From positions 310,001 through 374,000 of the forward strand of contig NZ_JACYXZ010000002.1 in NCBI RefSeq assembly GCF_014842875.1: DNA of 64,000 nt, given 5' to 3'. Shown one piece after another: positions 25,044 through 35,057 of this stretch; positions within the stretch are counted from its first letter, which is position 1, and the number at the start of each line of letters is the position of its first letter. A program made the position numbers and the translations under genes. The stretch comes from Nocardioides donggukensis. Lineage in GTDB: Bacteria; Actinomycetota; Actinomycetes; Propionibacteriales; Nocardioidaceae. The notes below the pieces were generated by a model. It ran no database searches. It had not been told where the DNA came from and worked only from the letters and a program-made list of their open reading frames with translations.

Positions 25044-25589
25044 ATGAGCGACTCCATCGACCTCGGCCGCCCCGTCTCCGGGGACGTCATCGACCTGATC
25101 CTCGAGGACCACCGGCGGTTCGAGGAGCTGCTCCGGCAGATGCGCGACGCCAGCGCCGACCGGGACGGCGCGCGCCGCGCGTTCTCCACCCTGCACGTGG
25201 CGCACGCCGGGGCCGAGGAGGAGCACGTGTACCCGGTGCTGCGCCGTCGGGACGCCATCTCCGACCACGACGCGGAGCACGGCCAGGAGGAGCACGCCGA
25301 GGGTCACGAGGCGCTGCTCGCGGTGCTGGAGCTGAAGGGCACCGACACGCAGTCCTACGAGGACGCCGTCGAGAAGCTGGCCACCGCGGTGAACCACCAC
25401 CTGACCGAGGAGGAGCTCTCGATCCTCAACCCGGCCCGCGACGAGGTCGCGGAGCGCACCCGGCTCGAGCTGGGGGAGACGTTCGCCGCGGCCCGGAACC
25501 GGCTGGTCGACGAGGACTGCGGCACGCTCGAGAGCGTCCGGAGGATCGTCCGGGCGGCGAACCGCGAGGGTCTGCTCGACGAGGACTGA
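25044..25589 (+). CDS. Hemerythrin-domain protein
   Basis: The 181-residue, mostly helical product has DHRRFEELLRQM, HVAHAGAEEEHVYPVL, HGQEEHAEGHEALL and NHHLTEEEL. These His and Glu residues can form a di-iron site. Such proteins bind oxygen or sense iron, oxygen or NO; which applies here cannot be told. CAGAGT 7 nt before the ATG fits the leaderless pattern of the region. It follows the alcohol dehydrogenase by 32 bp and may or may not share its transcript. Confidence 0.9.
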   Translation: MSDSIDLGRPVSGDVIDLILEDHRRFEELLRQMRDASADRDGARRAFSTLHVAHAGAEEEHVYPVLRRRDAISDHDAEHGQEEHAEGHEALLAVLELKGTDTQSYEDAVEKLATAVNHHLTEEELSILNPARDEVAERTRLELGETFAAARNRLVDEDCGTLESVRRIVRAANREGLLDED

Positions 25590-25607
25590 GCTCCCGTGTC
25601 GCGGCGC

Positions 25608-25769
25608 CTAGGCCAGGGCGTACGCCATCGGCGTCGACCCGGGCACCGGCGGCGGCACGCAGCCGCACTCGTCGGAGCAGGACAGGTACGTGTGCGTCCC
25701 GTGTCCGCACCCCGGGCACGGCATGTCGTGCGAGAGATGGGTCGATGTGCTCTCTGCGGTGTCCCACAT
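25608..25769 (-). CDS. Small cysteine-rich protein, 53 residues
   Basis: The short product has MPCPGCGHGTHTYLSCSDECGC, with two close cysteine clusters that could bind one zinc ion. The C-terminal part is proline-rich. GGGAGGAAGC lies just before the ATG, a strong ribosome site, which supports this as a real gene. It converges on the hemerythrin gene with an 18-bp gap. Function unknown. Confidence 0.65.
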   Translation of the reverse strand: MWDTAESTSTHLSHDMPCPGCGHGTHTYLSCSDECGCVPPPVPGSTPMAYALA

Positions 25770-25927
25770 GATGCTTCCTCCCGTCGAGTCTCGGCTCCAC
25801 CTGTGAGGAGCGGAACGGTTCCGCCCTGGATACGAGTGACGCACGGGGAACGCGGCTCCGGGCGTTCCCTCACGCGGGATGGCCCGGAGTTGGCCAGAAC
25901 TGACCAGTGCCGCCGCGCAACCGGGCC

Positions 25928-26791
25928 ATGAGGCCGGACCGACCGGCCACGGGCCCGGGTGACGACGATCGGCTGGTCGCCCGACTGCGGGCGGCCGGCT
26001 GTGTCTTCGCCGAGGACGAGGCGCTCCTGCTGCGGCAGGAGGCGGGCCCGGATCCGGCACGGCTGGAGGAGCTCGTCGCCGCCCGGGTCGCGGGTCGGCC
26101 GCTGGAGGCGCTGCTCGGCTGGGCGGAGTTCTGGGGCGTCCGGGTGGTCGTCGAGCCCGGGGTCTTCGTGCCCCGACGCCGGACCGGGCTGGTGGTGGAC
26201 GTGGCCCTCGACCGGCTGCGCGGGAGCGGACCGGGGGAGGTGGTGGTGGACCTGTGCTGCGGAGCGGGTGGGATCGGAGCGGCCCTGCTGTCCCGAAGGC
26301 CCGACCTCGACCTGCTGGCGGTGGACGTGGACGAGCAGGCGGTGCGGTGCGCCGCGCGCAACGTCGTACCGCTCGGTGGCCGGGTCGCGCGGGGCGACCT
26401 CTACGACGCCCTGCCGGAGAACCTGCGCGGTCGAGTGCGGGTGCTGGCCGTGAACGCGCCGTACGTGCCGACGGACGAGCTCTCGCTCCTCCCGCCGGAG
26501 GCCCGCCTGCACGAGCGCCGGGTCGCGCTCGACGGCGGCCCGGACGGGCTGGACGTGCAGCGCCGGGTGGTCCGTGGTGCCCCGGAGTGGCTGGCGCCGG
26601 GCGGCTGGCTGCTCGTGGAGACCGGCCGGGCGCAGGTGGAGGGCACCCTGGCGCTGCTCGCGGCAGCGGGGCTGGACGCCGGGGTCGCGCGGGACGACGC
26701 GCGGCACGCGACCGTCGTCAGCGGTCGTCGAAGTCCGGAGGGGAGTGGACCGGCACGTTCTCGTGGTCGCGCTGGCGGACCGCACGCTTGA
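25928..26791 (+). CDS. Putative protein N5-glutamine methyltransferase (PrmC/HemK-like)
   Basis: The product is about 287 residues. It has an N-terminal helical domain (VARLRAAGCVFAEDEALLL, GRPLEALLGWAEFWGVRVVVEPGVFVPRRRT) and a Rossmann methyltransferase domain with VVVDLCCGAGGIGAALL and LAVDVDEQAVRCA. The catalytic NPPY motif appears as NAPYVP. That change is seen in a HemK-like branch, so release-factor methylation is not certain. Start choices are ATG 25928 and GTG 25907; neither has a ribosome site. The last 74 bp overlap the convergent membrane-protein gene. Confidence 0.82.
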   Translation: MRPDRPATGPGDDDRLVARLRAAGCVFAEDEALLLRQEAGPDPARLEELVAARVAGRPLEALLGWAEFWGVRVVVEPGVFVPRRRTGLVVDVALDRLRGSGPGEVVVDLCCGAGGIGAALLSRRPDLDLLAVDVDEQAVRCAARNVVPLGGRVARGDLYDALPENLRGRVRVLAVNAPYVPTDELSLLPPEARLHERRVALDGGPDGLDVQRRVVRGAPEWLAPGGWLLVETGRAQVEGTLALLAAAGLDAGVARDDARHATVVSGRRSPEGSGPARSRGRAGGPHA

Positions 26792-27260
26792 TCTGCTGCA
26801 GGTTGTTGCGGAGCAGGTCTGAGACCAGCTCGTCCATGCGCGGGTCGCCGAGCATCTCGATGAGCACCCGCAGCGTGGTCTCGGAGACCTCCGAGACGAT
26901 CAGGTCGTAGCCGGGCAGCTTGCCGATCAGCCGGACGTTGGGGTCGTGCTTGACCTTCTCGGCGACCAGCCGCTTGAGCTCGTCGTGGTTCTCCACGAGC
27001 GCGGCCGAGATGTTGCGCGTGTAGTGGCCGGTCTGAATCACGTCGGCGACCTCGTCGAGCACCATGATCGTGATCGGGCGCTTGATCACCGAGATCACCC
27101 GCTCCCGGAGCCGGTTGATCTTGTGGATCGCCCACGGCGTGCGCAGCCCGCGGCGGACCAGGGCGCCGGTGAGCAGTGCGGAGAGGATCGTGAGCAGGAG
27201 CAGGGCGCCGAGGATCACCAGCACGAGCTCCGAGGTGTCGAGGTCGCGAAGCCAGGTCAT
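26718..27260 (-). CDS. Hypothetical single-pass membrane protein
   Basis: The 180-residue product has one transmembrane helix near the N-terminus (LVLVILGALLLLTILSALLTGALV, about residues 12-36), followed by a long basic and amphipathic cytoplasmic-type region without a motif I recognise. AGGA lies 7 nt before the ATG at 27260, so this start is preferred over GTG 27278. It overlaps the PrmC-like gene tail to tail and is divergent from the UvrA-like gene. Function unknown. Confidence 0.7.
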   Translation of the reverse strand: MTWLRDLDTSELVLVILGALLLLTILSALLTGALVRRGLRTPWAIHKINRLRERVISVIKRPITIMVLDEVADVIQTGHYTRNISAALVENHDELKRLVAEKVKHDPNVRLIGKLPGYDLIVSEVSETTLRVLIEMLGDPRMDELVSDLLRNNLQQIKRAVRQRDHENVPVHSPPDFDDR

Positions 27261-27330
27261 CGGCACATCCTGTCGCACGGCCGCCGGGAACGGGGCTGCG
27301 CAACCCCTCGCGGCGTGGCACGATCTCGGC

Positions 27331-29703
<2,373 letters not shown>

Positions 29704-29737
29704 GCGCCAGACTCGGGTATTGCGCCGATAACGTACA

Positions 29738-29980
29738 TTATGTCAACTCACGCAGAGGTGCGTCCGGGGCGACCTCCTCCTCCACCCACTCCAGCAGGTC
29801 CCCCGGCTGGCACTCGAGCACCCGGCACATGGCCTCGAGGGTGCTGAACCGGACCGCCTTGGCGCGGCCGTTCTTGAGGACGGCGACGTTGGCCGGCGTG
29901 AGTCCGACCAGCTCGGCGAACTCGCCCACGCCCATCTTGCGTCGGGCGAGCTCCACGTCGATCCGCACCACGATCGGCAT
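29738..29980 (-). CDS. Small XRE/YozG-type helix-turn-helix regulator
   Basis: The 80-residue product is almost entirely one Cro/C1-type HTH: RIDVELARRKMGVGEFAELVGLTPANVAVLKNGRAKAVRFSTLEAMCRVLECQPGDLLEW. It overlaps the stop of the DUF2975 gene by 1 nt (TGATG). Such HTH/DUF2975 pairs are a recurring arrangement in bacteria, and the HTH probably controls its own operon. Its target is unknown. Confidence 0.88.
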   Translation of the reverse strand: MPIVVRIDVELARRKMGVGEFAELVGLTPANVAVLKNGRAKAVRFSTLEAMCRVLECQPGDLLEWVEEEVAPDAPLRELT

Positions 29981-30459
29981 CAGATGACCGCCTCGAGGTC
30001 GGTGCGCAGGCTCGTGGCCTGCCGGAGCAGGGCCCGCATCACCACCATCAGCAGCACCACGACTCCCCCGGCCAGCACCATGCCGAAGAGCAGCACCGGG
30101 AGTCCCGGCCCGCGGATCAGCGCGGTGAAGTAGACGAAGACGACCACGAGCATCAGCCAGGCGGCCGCCATCGCCCAGACGATCGCGTCGACCCACGCGA
30201 AGGCGCCCTCGCTGAAGATGTGGTCCTCCCTGACCAGCGTGAGCAGGCGCCAGGTGCACACGATCACGACCTGCGCGCAGGCGAGCTCCAGGACCGCGAA
30301 GGTCAGCAGCGGCCACCGCAGGTAGGCCAGCTCGGGCTCCTGCTCGGCCATGTGGGCCAGCTGCCCGGGCATGCTGAGCAGCTGGGCGACGACCAGGCCG
30401 AGGAAGAGCAGTGCCAACAGCGCCCGGAGCGGCACGACCACTCGATTGACGAGTCTCAT
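29980..30459 (-). CDS. DUF2975 membrane protein
   Basis: The 159-residue product has four predicted membrane segments: LRALLALLFLGLVVAQLL, WPLLTFAVLELACAQVVIV, ADAIV-like segment around VDAIVWAMAAAWLMLVVVFVYF, and VLLFGMVLAGGVVVLLMVV. This layout fits DUF2975. The loop LTLVREDHIFSEGAFAWVDAI is typical of the family. It is paired with the small HTH gene downstream. A strong promoter with TTGACA lies right before the start. Role unknown; a membrane sensor for the HTH partner is possible. Confidence 0.85.
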   Translation of the reverse strand: MRLVNRVVVPLRALLALLFLGLVVAQLLSMPGQLAHMAEQEPELAYLRWPLLTFAVLELACAQVVIVCTWRLLTLVREDHIFSEGAFAWVDAIVWAMAAAWLMLVVVFVYFTALIRGPGLPVLLFGMVLAGGVVVLLMVVMRALLRQATSLRTDLEAVI

Positions 30460-30465
30460 ACATCG

Positions 30466-30494
30466 ACAATGGCCGGATATCTATCGATTGTCAA
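30466..30494 (-). promoter_or_regulatory. Promoter of DUF2975-HTH operon
   Basis: On the minus strand a perfect TTGACA (30489-30494) is followed by a 17-bp spacer and CATTGT (30466-30471), which ends 6 nt before the ATG. GACAAT and ATTGTC half-sites around it form an inverted repeat with a 16-bp gap, a possible site for the HTH partner. Confidence 0.5.
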
Positions 30495-30527
30495 TGGCTC
30501 GCCGGCTATGACCACTCCTCGACGAGC

Positions 30528-31316
30528 TCAGCCGGCGATCGGACGGCTGCGCCGCAGGACCCCGATCTTGTCGATCCGGTGCTCGGGGTTGCCGAACCGG
30601 TCCGACCAGGTGTTCCCCGCGGCCCGGTCCTCGGGGGTGGCGCACGTGGAGAGCGTGATCATCGCCCGCGTCGGACGGGCGCCCGGACGGCCCGGCACGG
30701 CGGCGCGCTGGGCGCGCAGCGACGCCGGCGACCGGAACGACGTACGCCGGGTCGAGACGATCTCGTAGGTGTAGCGCACCCCGCCGGCGACCAGGTTGAC
30801 CCGGTCGCCCCGCTGCAGGCGCGGCAGCTCGAGGAAGGCCTGCGTCGAGGACAGGCGGTGCGCGGTCACCTGGTAGTTGCCGATTCCGCCCGGTCCGGTG
30901 CCGCCGCGCGGCCCGTGCGGGCTGGCGGCCACCCCGCGGTCCTGGATCGCGGTGCCCGGTGCGTCGTCGGTGAAGCCGCGGTACGGCACGACCGGCAGGT
31001 CGGTGATCCCCAGACGAGGGACGGCCAAAGAGGCCCGGACCGGCCTCCCGGACGACGGCTTCGGCCCGGGAGGCTCCGCGGGGGCCGACGTCGAGGGCGA
31101 GGGGGCGGCCTTCGACGGGGACGGGGAGCTCGGCGGGGCGCTGGACGGGGACCGCGACGGGGTGGACGGCGCCGATGCTGCGTCCGATTCCGGTTCCGAT
31201 GCTGGGTCCGGTGCGGCTGCGCCCCCACAGCCGACCAGCAGGGCCCCCAGGATGAGCCCCGTGAGGAGTCCCGCCTGCGCGCGGACCACGAGGCCGGTGC
31301 GCCGGGTCGTCAGCAT
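30528..31316 (-). CDS. Sortase (class E-like) with lipoprotein signal peptide
   Basis: Sortases are cysteine transpeptidases that anchor or join proteins outside the cell. The 262-residue product has a signal segment (AGLLTGLILGALLVGC) whose LVGC is a lipobox. A long Ser/Pro-rich linker follows, then the catalytic domain: NYQVTAHRLS (His), AMITLSTCATPEDR (TLxTC Cys) and a downstream Arg. Most sortases are held by an N-terminal helix; lipidation would be an alternative. A TACGCT hexamer ends 6 nt before the ATG. No obvious substrate gene adjoins it; the nearest gene is the divergent cyclophilin lipoprotein. Confidence 0.85.
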   Translation of the reverse strand: MLTTRRTGLVVRAQAGLLTGLILGALLVGCGGAAAPDPASEPESDAASAPSTPSRSPSSAPPSSPSPSKAAPSPSTSAPAEPPGPKPSSGRPVRASLAVPRLGITDLPVVPYRGFTDDAPGTAIQDRGVAASPHGPRGGTGPGGIGNYQVTAHRLSSTQAFLELPRLQRGDRVNLVAGGVRYTYEIVSTRRTSFRSPASLRAQRAAVPGRPGARPTRAMITLSTCATPEDRAAGNTWSDRFGNPEHRIDKIGVLRRSRPIAG

Positions 31317-31322
31317 CAGTCC

Positions 31323-31328
31323 AGCGTA
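31323..31328 (-). promoter_or_regulatory. -10 element, leaderless start of class E-like sortase
   Basis: On the minus strand TACGCT ends 6 nt before the ATG at 31316, with no ribosome site. Confidence 0.5.
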
Positions 31329-31384
31329 CGTGGCGCCCCGCGGCATCTGCGGGACTCGCCGGGCGTCACCCATCGGGGCCCGGC

Positions 31385-31390
31385 TACCAT
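31385..31390 (+). promoter_or_regulatory. -10 element, leaderless start of cyclophilin lipoprotein
   Basis: TACCAT ends 7 nt before the ATG at 31398, with no ribosome site. Confidence 0.5.
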
Positions 31391-31397
31391 CCCCCGC

Positions 31398-32087
31398 ATG
31401 CTGACTCGTGCCCTGCCGGCCGCTGCCGCGGCCCTCCTGCTGCTGTTCTCCGCCTGCTCGGAGGACTCCTCCGACGACGTCACCGCGAGCGACGCCGCGA
31501 CCTCGGAGGGTGCGGAGTCCGGGGAGGCCGGCGACACCGCCTGCGACTACCCCGAGGACGGCCGCCCCGCCGCCAAGGAGGTCTCCCCTCCCCCCGCCGA
31601 GCCGACCGAGACCGGCAGCACCGAGGTCGCCATCGAGACCAGCGTCGGCGACATCGACGCCACCCTCGACGGCGCCGCCACCCCGTGCACGGTGAACTCG
31701 TTCCTGTCCCTGGCCGAGCAGGACTACTTCGACGGCACCGACTGCCACCGGCTCACCGAGGGCGGCCTCTCCGTGCTCCAGTGCGGCGACCCGACCGGCA
31801 CCGGCGGCGGCGGGCCGGGGTACTCCTTCGAGGACGAGCTCACCGGCGAGGAGAGCTACCCGGCCGGCACCCTGGCGATGGCCAACGCCGGCCCGGGCAC
31901 GAACGGCTCCCAGTTCTTCATCGTGTACGGCGACTCGCAGCTGCCGCCGTCCTACACCGTCTTCGGCAGCGTCGACGACGAGGCGGTGGACCTGGTGACC
32001 GAGGTGGCGAAGAAGGGCTCCGACGGCTCCTACCCCGACGGCAGCGGGGTCCCCAACGAGCAGGTGACGATCACGGACGTCGGCTGA
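31398..32087 (+). CDS. Cyclophilin-type peptidyl-prolyl isomerase, lipoprotein
   Basis: This extracytoplasmic folding factor isomerises Xaa-Pro bonds. The 229-residue product has a signal peptide ending in LLLLFSAC (lipobox) and an acidic Ser/Asp-rich linker. The cyclophilin domain has NSFLSLAEQDYFDGTDCHRLTEGG, LQCGDPTGTGGGGPGYSFEDE and LAMANAGPGTNGSQFFIVYGD. The usual catalytic Arg region FHR appears as CHRL. Some active-site residues are therefore as in the actinobacterial lipoprotein branch. Its 3' end overlaps the convergent SRPBCC gene by 17 bp. Confidence 0.92.
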   Translation: MLTRALPAAAAALLLLFSACSEDSSDDVTASDAATSEGAESGEAGDTACDYPEDGRPAAKEVSPPPAEPTETGSTEVAIETSVGDIDATLDGAATPCTVNSFLSLAEQDYFDGTDCHRLTEGGLSVLQCGDPTGTGGGGPGYSFEDELTGEESYPAGTLAMANAGPGTNGSQFFIVYGDSQLPPSYTVFGSVDDEAVDLVTEVAKKGSDGSYPDGSGVPNEQVTITDVG

Positions 32088-32511
32088 GCACCGCGCTGAG
32101 CCGACGCAGGTCCTTGGTCGTGGCCCGGCGCATCGCCGCGGCCATGACCGGGGCGGCCACCTTGGAGAAGCCGGCCGGCTCCCCCGTGTTGCGCAGCGTC
32201 ATCCGGGTGCCGCCCGGGACCGGCTCCCAGGTGTAGGTGGTCTGCATCGGGAACGGACCCTCCGCGGTGCGCATCACCAGCCGCTCGCCGGGCACCAGCT
32301 CGACCACCTCGTAGGTGTAGGCGATCCGCCGCCCGAGGAAGTGGGCGACGAAGTCCATCCGAGAGCCGACCCGGACCGGCGGCTCGGTGCGCCAGACCAC
32401 GCTCCGGATGTTGACGTACCACTCCGGCGCGTTGCCGGGGTCCCCGGCGTAGGCGGCCACCTCGGCGACGGGGCGCGGGATCACGGTCTCCACCAGGACG
32501 TCGACGCTCAC
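32071..32511 (-). CDS. SRPBCC (START-like) domain protein
   Basis: The 146-residue product fits the polyketide cyclase/START-like fold: VDVLVETVIPRPVAEVAAYAGDPGNAPEWY, EVVELVPGERLVMRTAEGPFPMQTTYTWEPVPGGTRMTLRNTGEP, then a long C-terminal helix. Such proteins bind small hydrophobic ligands; the ligand here is unknown. It overlaps the OsmC gene by 4 nt upstream, so the two are co-translated. Confidence 0.88.
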   Translation of the reverse strand: MSVDVLVETVIPRPVAEVAAYAGDPGNAPEWYVNIRSVVWRTEPPVRVGSRMDFVAHFLGRRIAYTYEVVELVPGERLVMRTAEGPFPMQTTYTWEPVPGGTRMTLRNTGEPAGFSKVAAPVMAAAMRRATTKDLRRLSAVLSRRP

Positions 32512-32966
32512 GACGAGCCCTCGCGTGCCTGGGGGTCAGCGCCGGCGTCGGTGAAGACGACCGGCTCCCCGATCGCCACGGTCCGGCTGACCGTGCACAG
32601 CCGGTCCCGGGTCTGGGCCAGTGCCCGGGGCATCGCCGCCCGCGCCCGGTCGCCGTCGTCCCCGTCCGGGAAGGCGACGTCGAAGGAGACCCTGAGGTCG
32701 ACGAGGTGGTTGCCCCGGGCGTCCCGGACCTTCTCCCCGGAGCAGTGCACCGCGAACGACTCCGGCTCGGACCGCTTCACCGTGATCAGGTCCACGTCGA
32801 CGGCGCTGCAGCCGGCGATGGCGGCCAGCAGCAGCTCGACCGGGGTGAAGTCCGAGTCGTCGCCGCTGCCCACGGGCAGCTCGCCGCCGCGGGCGTTCGT
32901 GGCCAGGTAGCGCCCCTTCGCGGTGCGGACCAGGTCGATGCTGCGGTGCGGCTCGCGTTCGTCCAT
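32508..32966 (-). CDS. OsmC family protein
   Basis: OsmC/Ohr proteins reduce organic hydroperoxides with paired cysteines. The 152-residue product has DFTPVELLLAAIAGCSAVDVDLITVKR, holding the first Cys, and SFAVHCSGEKV, the second conserved Cys. It is therefore likely redox active. It starts at an ATG 6 nt after a TACGCT hexamer and is followed in an overlap by the SRPBCC gene. The HesB-like gene lies divergently 98 bp away. Confidence 0.88.
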   Translation of the reverse strand: MDEREPHRSIDLVRTAKGRYLATNARGGELPVGSGDDSDFTPVELLLAAIAGCSAVDVDLITVKRSEPESFAVHCSGEKVRDARGNHLVDLRVSFDVAFPDGDDGDRARAAMPRALAQTRDRLCTVSRTVAIGEPVVFTDAGADPQAREGSS

Positions 32967-32972
32967 GGGTCG

Positions 32973-32978
32973 AGCGTA
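32973..32978 (-). promoter_or_regulatory. -10 element, leaderless start of OsmC gene
   Basis: On the minus strand TACGCT ends 6 nt before the ATG at 32966, with no ribosome site. Confidence 0.5.
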
Positions 32979-33064
32979 TCCGCGCGCGCCGGGTCCTCGA
33001 TTTGTGTGTGCGTGGCAGGCGAGACAGGGTGGACGGGTCATGCCAGCCATCGGAAGGAAAGCGC

Positions 33065-33349
33065 ATGCTCACCCTCACCGAGAACGCCAGCACGATCGTC
33101 CGCGACATCAACGCCCAGCAGGGGCAGCCTGACGCCGGGCTCCGGATCACCAGCGACGCCGGCGACGAGCCGGCCTTCGCCGTCAGCACGGCCGAGCAGG
33201 CCGAGCCCGGCGACGAGGTCGTCGAGCAGGACGGTGCCACCATCTACCTCGACGGGAACGCCTCCGAGCAGCTCGGGGACAAGGTCCTCGACGCCACCCT
33301 CGACCCCAGCGGCAACGTGCAGTTCGCCCTGGGTGTCCAGGAGGGCTGA
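33065..33349 (+). CDS. HesB/IscA-like protein without cysteines
   Basis: The 94-residue product resembles the A-type Fe-S carrier fold: MLTLTENASTIVRDINAQQG, GLRITSDAG, and VVEQDGATIYLDGNASEQLGDKVLDATLD. Unlike IscA or ErpA it has no cysteine at all, so it cannot hold a cluster through the usual three cysteine ligands. GGAAGGAAA precedes the ATG, a good ribosome site. A strong intrinsic-type hairpin follows, so it is probably a single-gene unit. Function unknown. Confidence 0.8.
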   Translation: MLTLTENASTIVRDINAQQGQPDAGLRITSDAGDEPAFAVSTAEQAEPGDEVVEQDGATIYLDGNASEQLGDKVLDATLDPSGNVQFALGVQEG

Positions 33350-33364
33350 GCACCGCACCCACGA

Positions 33365-33393
33365 GGGCGGCCGGGGCGACCCGGCCGCCCTTT
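33365..33393 (+). terminator. Intrinsic terminator after HesB-like gene
   Basis: A perfect 11-bp stem, GGGCGGCCGGG with CCCGGCCGCCC, has a GCGA loop and is followed by TTT. It lies 16 bp after the stop codon. Confidence 0.85.
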
Positions 33394-33427
33394 CGTGTTC
33401 CCAGGCGGTCCCTGACAGGATCGGGAC

Positions 33428-34429
33428 ATGAGCACCCCCACTCGCCAGATCCATCTCGCCTCCCGTCCCGACGGCTGGCCCACCCCCGAGAACTTCCGGA
33501 CCGTGGAGACCGAGCTGCCGGACCCCGCGCCCGGCCAGCTGCTGGTCCGCAACAGCGTGATGTCGGTCGACCCGTACATGCGCGGGCGGATGAACGACGT
33601 GAGGTCCTACGTCCCGCCGTTCGCGCTCGACGCCCCGCTCGACGGCGGCGCCGTCGGCGAGGTGGTGGCCACGTCCTCCGACCGCTTCGCCGTCGGGGAC
33701 GTGGTGCTGCACCAGCAGGGCTGGCGCGAGCACGCCCTGCTGGAGGAGAAGGAGGGCCGCAAGGTCGACACCGACCTCGCCCCCGCCTCGGCGTACCTGG
33801 GCGTGCTCGGGATGCCGGGCCTCACGGCGTACGTCGGCCTGACCCGGATCGCCCGGATGAAGGAGGGCGACACCGTGTTCGTCTCCGGTGCCGCCGGCGC
33901 GGTCGGCAGCATCGCCGGGCAGCTGGCCAAGCACCTCGGCGCGGGCAAGGTGGTCGGCTCCGCCGGCAGCCCGGAGAAGGTGGCCTGGCTGCGCGAGATC
34001 GGCTATGACGCCGCGTTCGACTACAAGGCCGCACCGGTCGCCCGCCAGCTCAAGGAGCACGGACCGATCGACGTCTACTTCGACAACGTCGGCGGCGACC
34101 ACCTCGAGGCCGCGATCCTGCACATGGCCGACTTCGGGCGGATCGCCTGCTGCGGCGCGATCTCGAGCTACAACGAGTCCACCCCTCCCCCGGGCCCGCG
34201 GAACCTCATGATGTTGGTCTCCAAGCGCCTGCAGGTGCAGGGCTTCATCGTGATGGACCACGCGGACGCGAGCGAGGAGTTCTACCGCACCGTCGGCCCC
34301 CTCGTCGCCGAGGACCGGATCGTCCACCAGGAGACCGTGGTCGACGGCCTGGACCACGCCGTGGAGGCCTTCCTCGACCTGCACCGGGGCGCCAACACCG
34401 GCAAGATGCTGGTCCGACTCGACGGCTGA
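33428..34429 (+). CDS. NADP-dependent medium-chain reductase (CurA/PTGR-like)
   Basis: The 333-residue zinc-free medium-chain reductase likely reduces the carbon-carbon double bond of enones. Motifs are SVDPYMRGRMND, LGMPGLTAYVGLTRIARMKEGDTVFVSGAAGAVGSIAGQLAKHLGAGKVVGSAGS (NADP-binding AxxGxxG) and YFDNVGGDHLEAAI. GAISSYN is typical of the prostaglandin reductase/CurA group. CAGGAT ends 6 nt before the ATG. A long symmetric hairpin follows the stop. The physiological substrate is unknown. Confidence 0.92.
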   Translation: MSTPTRQIHLASRPDGWPTPENFRTVETELPDPAPGQLLVRNSVMSVDPYMRGRMNDVRSYVPPFALDAPLDGGAVGEVVATSSDRFAVGDVVLHQQGWREHALLEEKEGRKVDTDLAPASAYLGVLGMPGLTAYVGLTRIARMKEGDTVFVSGAAGAVGSIAGQLAKHLGAGKVVGSAGSPEKVAWLREIGYDAAFDYKAAPVARQLKEHGPIDVYFDNVGGDHLEAAILHMADFGRIACCGAISSYNESTPPPGPRNLMMLVSKRLQVQGFIVMDHADASEEFYRTVGPLVAEDRIVHQETVVDGLDHAVEAFLDLHRGANTGKMLVRLDG

Positions 34430-34438
34430 GGCCCGCAC

Positions 34439-34483
34439 GCGGGCGGACGGTCCGACGCTCAGAGCGACGGACCGTCCGCCCGC
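34439..34483. terminator. Bidirectional hairpin between reductase and RHH-like gene
   Basis: A perfect 16-bp stem (34439-34454 with 34468-34483) encloses a 13-nt loop. The right arm runs into the last codons of the minus-strand RHH-like gene, so the hairpin could end transcripts from both sides. There is no T-run. Confidence 0.7.
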
Positions 34484-35040
34484 AGCTCCTCGACCTCGGC
34501 GAGTGCCTCGCGCAGCTGTCCCAGCCACTCCTCGGCGTGCTCGCCGACCAGGCGCACCGACCAGGCCAGCGCGTCGGACCGGGAGCGGGCGACGCCGGCG
34601 TCGACCAGCGTGTCCAGCACCTGCCGCTCCGGCTGCCGGAGCCGGGTCATCACCGGCGCGGCCACGTGGGTGAACAGCGCCGTGGTCTCCCCCAGTCGCA
34701 CCCCCCACGAGACCCGGCGCCCGTAGCGCGACTGGGCCTCCTCAGCGATCCCGATCCGCTCCTGCTTGGTCTCCGCCCGGAACCGGCTGATCCGGCCCTC
34801 GGCGGCGGCCCCCTCCCCCGGCCCGGCGCCGGTGCTGTCGTCGCGCAGCGTCCCGAGGACCGTGATCTCCTCGCGGTCCACGGTCACGTCGACCTCGCTG
34901 AACCAGGCGTCGGGAAGCCGTCCGGCGAACCAGGCGCCGGCGTCGTCGGCGGGTGGCAGCTCGCTGCCCTGCCAACCGCCGCCCCGGGTGCCCCGGCCGC
35001 TGCGACGGGGCCCGCGGCCCCGCCCGTGCTGCTCGTTCAT
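34459..35040 (-). CDS. Hypothetical protein with ribbon-helix-helix-like C-terminus
   Basis: The 193-residue product has a Gly/Arg-rich basic N-terminus (about 25 residues), then VDVTVDREEITVLGTL, a basic helical middle, and a C-terminal segment QVLDTLVDAGVARSRSDALAWSVRLVGEHAEEWL. That last segment resembles a ribbon-helix-helix DNA-binding unit. AAGGAGA precedes the ATG. Three tandem octamers cover its promoter, consistent with autoregulation by a repeat-binding RHH protein. The domain call is by eye. The stop lies in the loop of the bidirectional hairpin. Confidence 0.75.
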   Translation of the reverse strand: MNEQHGRGRGPRRSGRGTRGGGWQGSELPPADDAGAWFAGRLPDAWFSEVDVTVDREEITVLGTLRDDSTGAGPGEGAAAEGRISRFRAETKQERIGIAEEAQSRYGRRVSWGVRLGETTALFTHVAAPVMTRLRQPERQVLDTLVDAGVARSRSDALAWSVRLVGEHAEEWLGQLREALAEVEELRADGPSL

Positions 35041-35057
35041 GTCTGTCTCCTTCTGGG

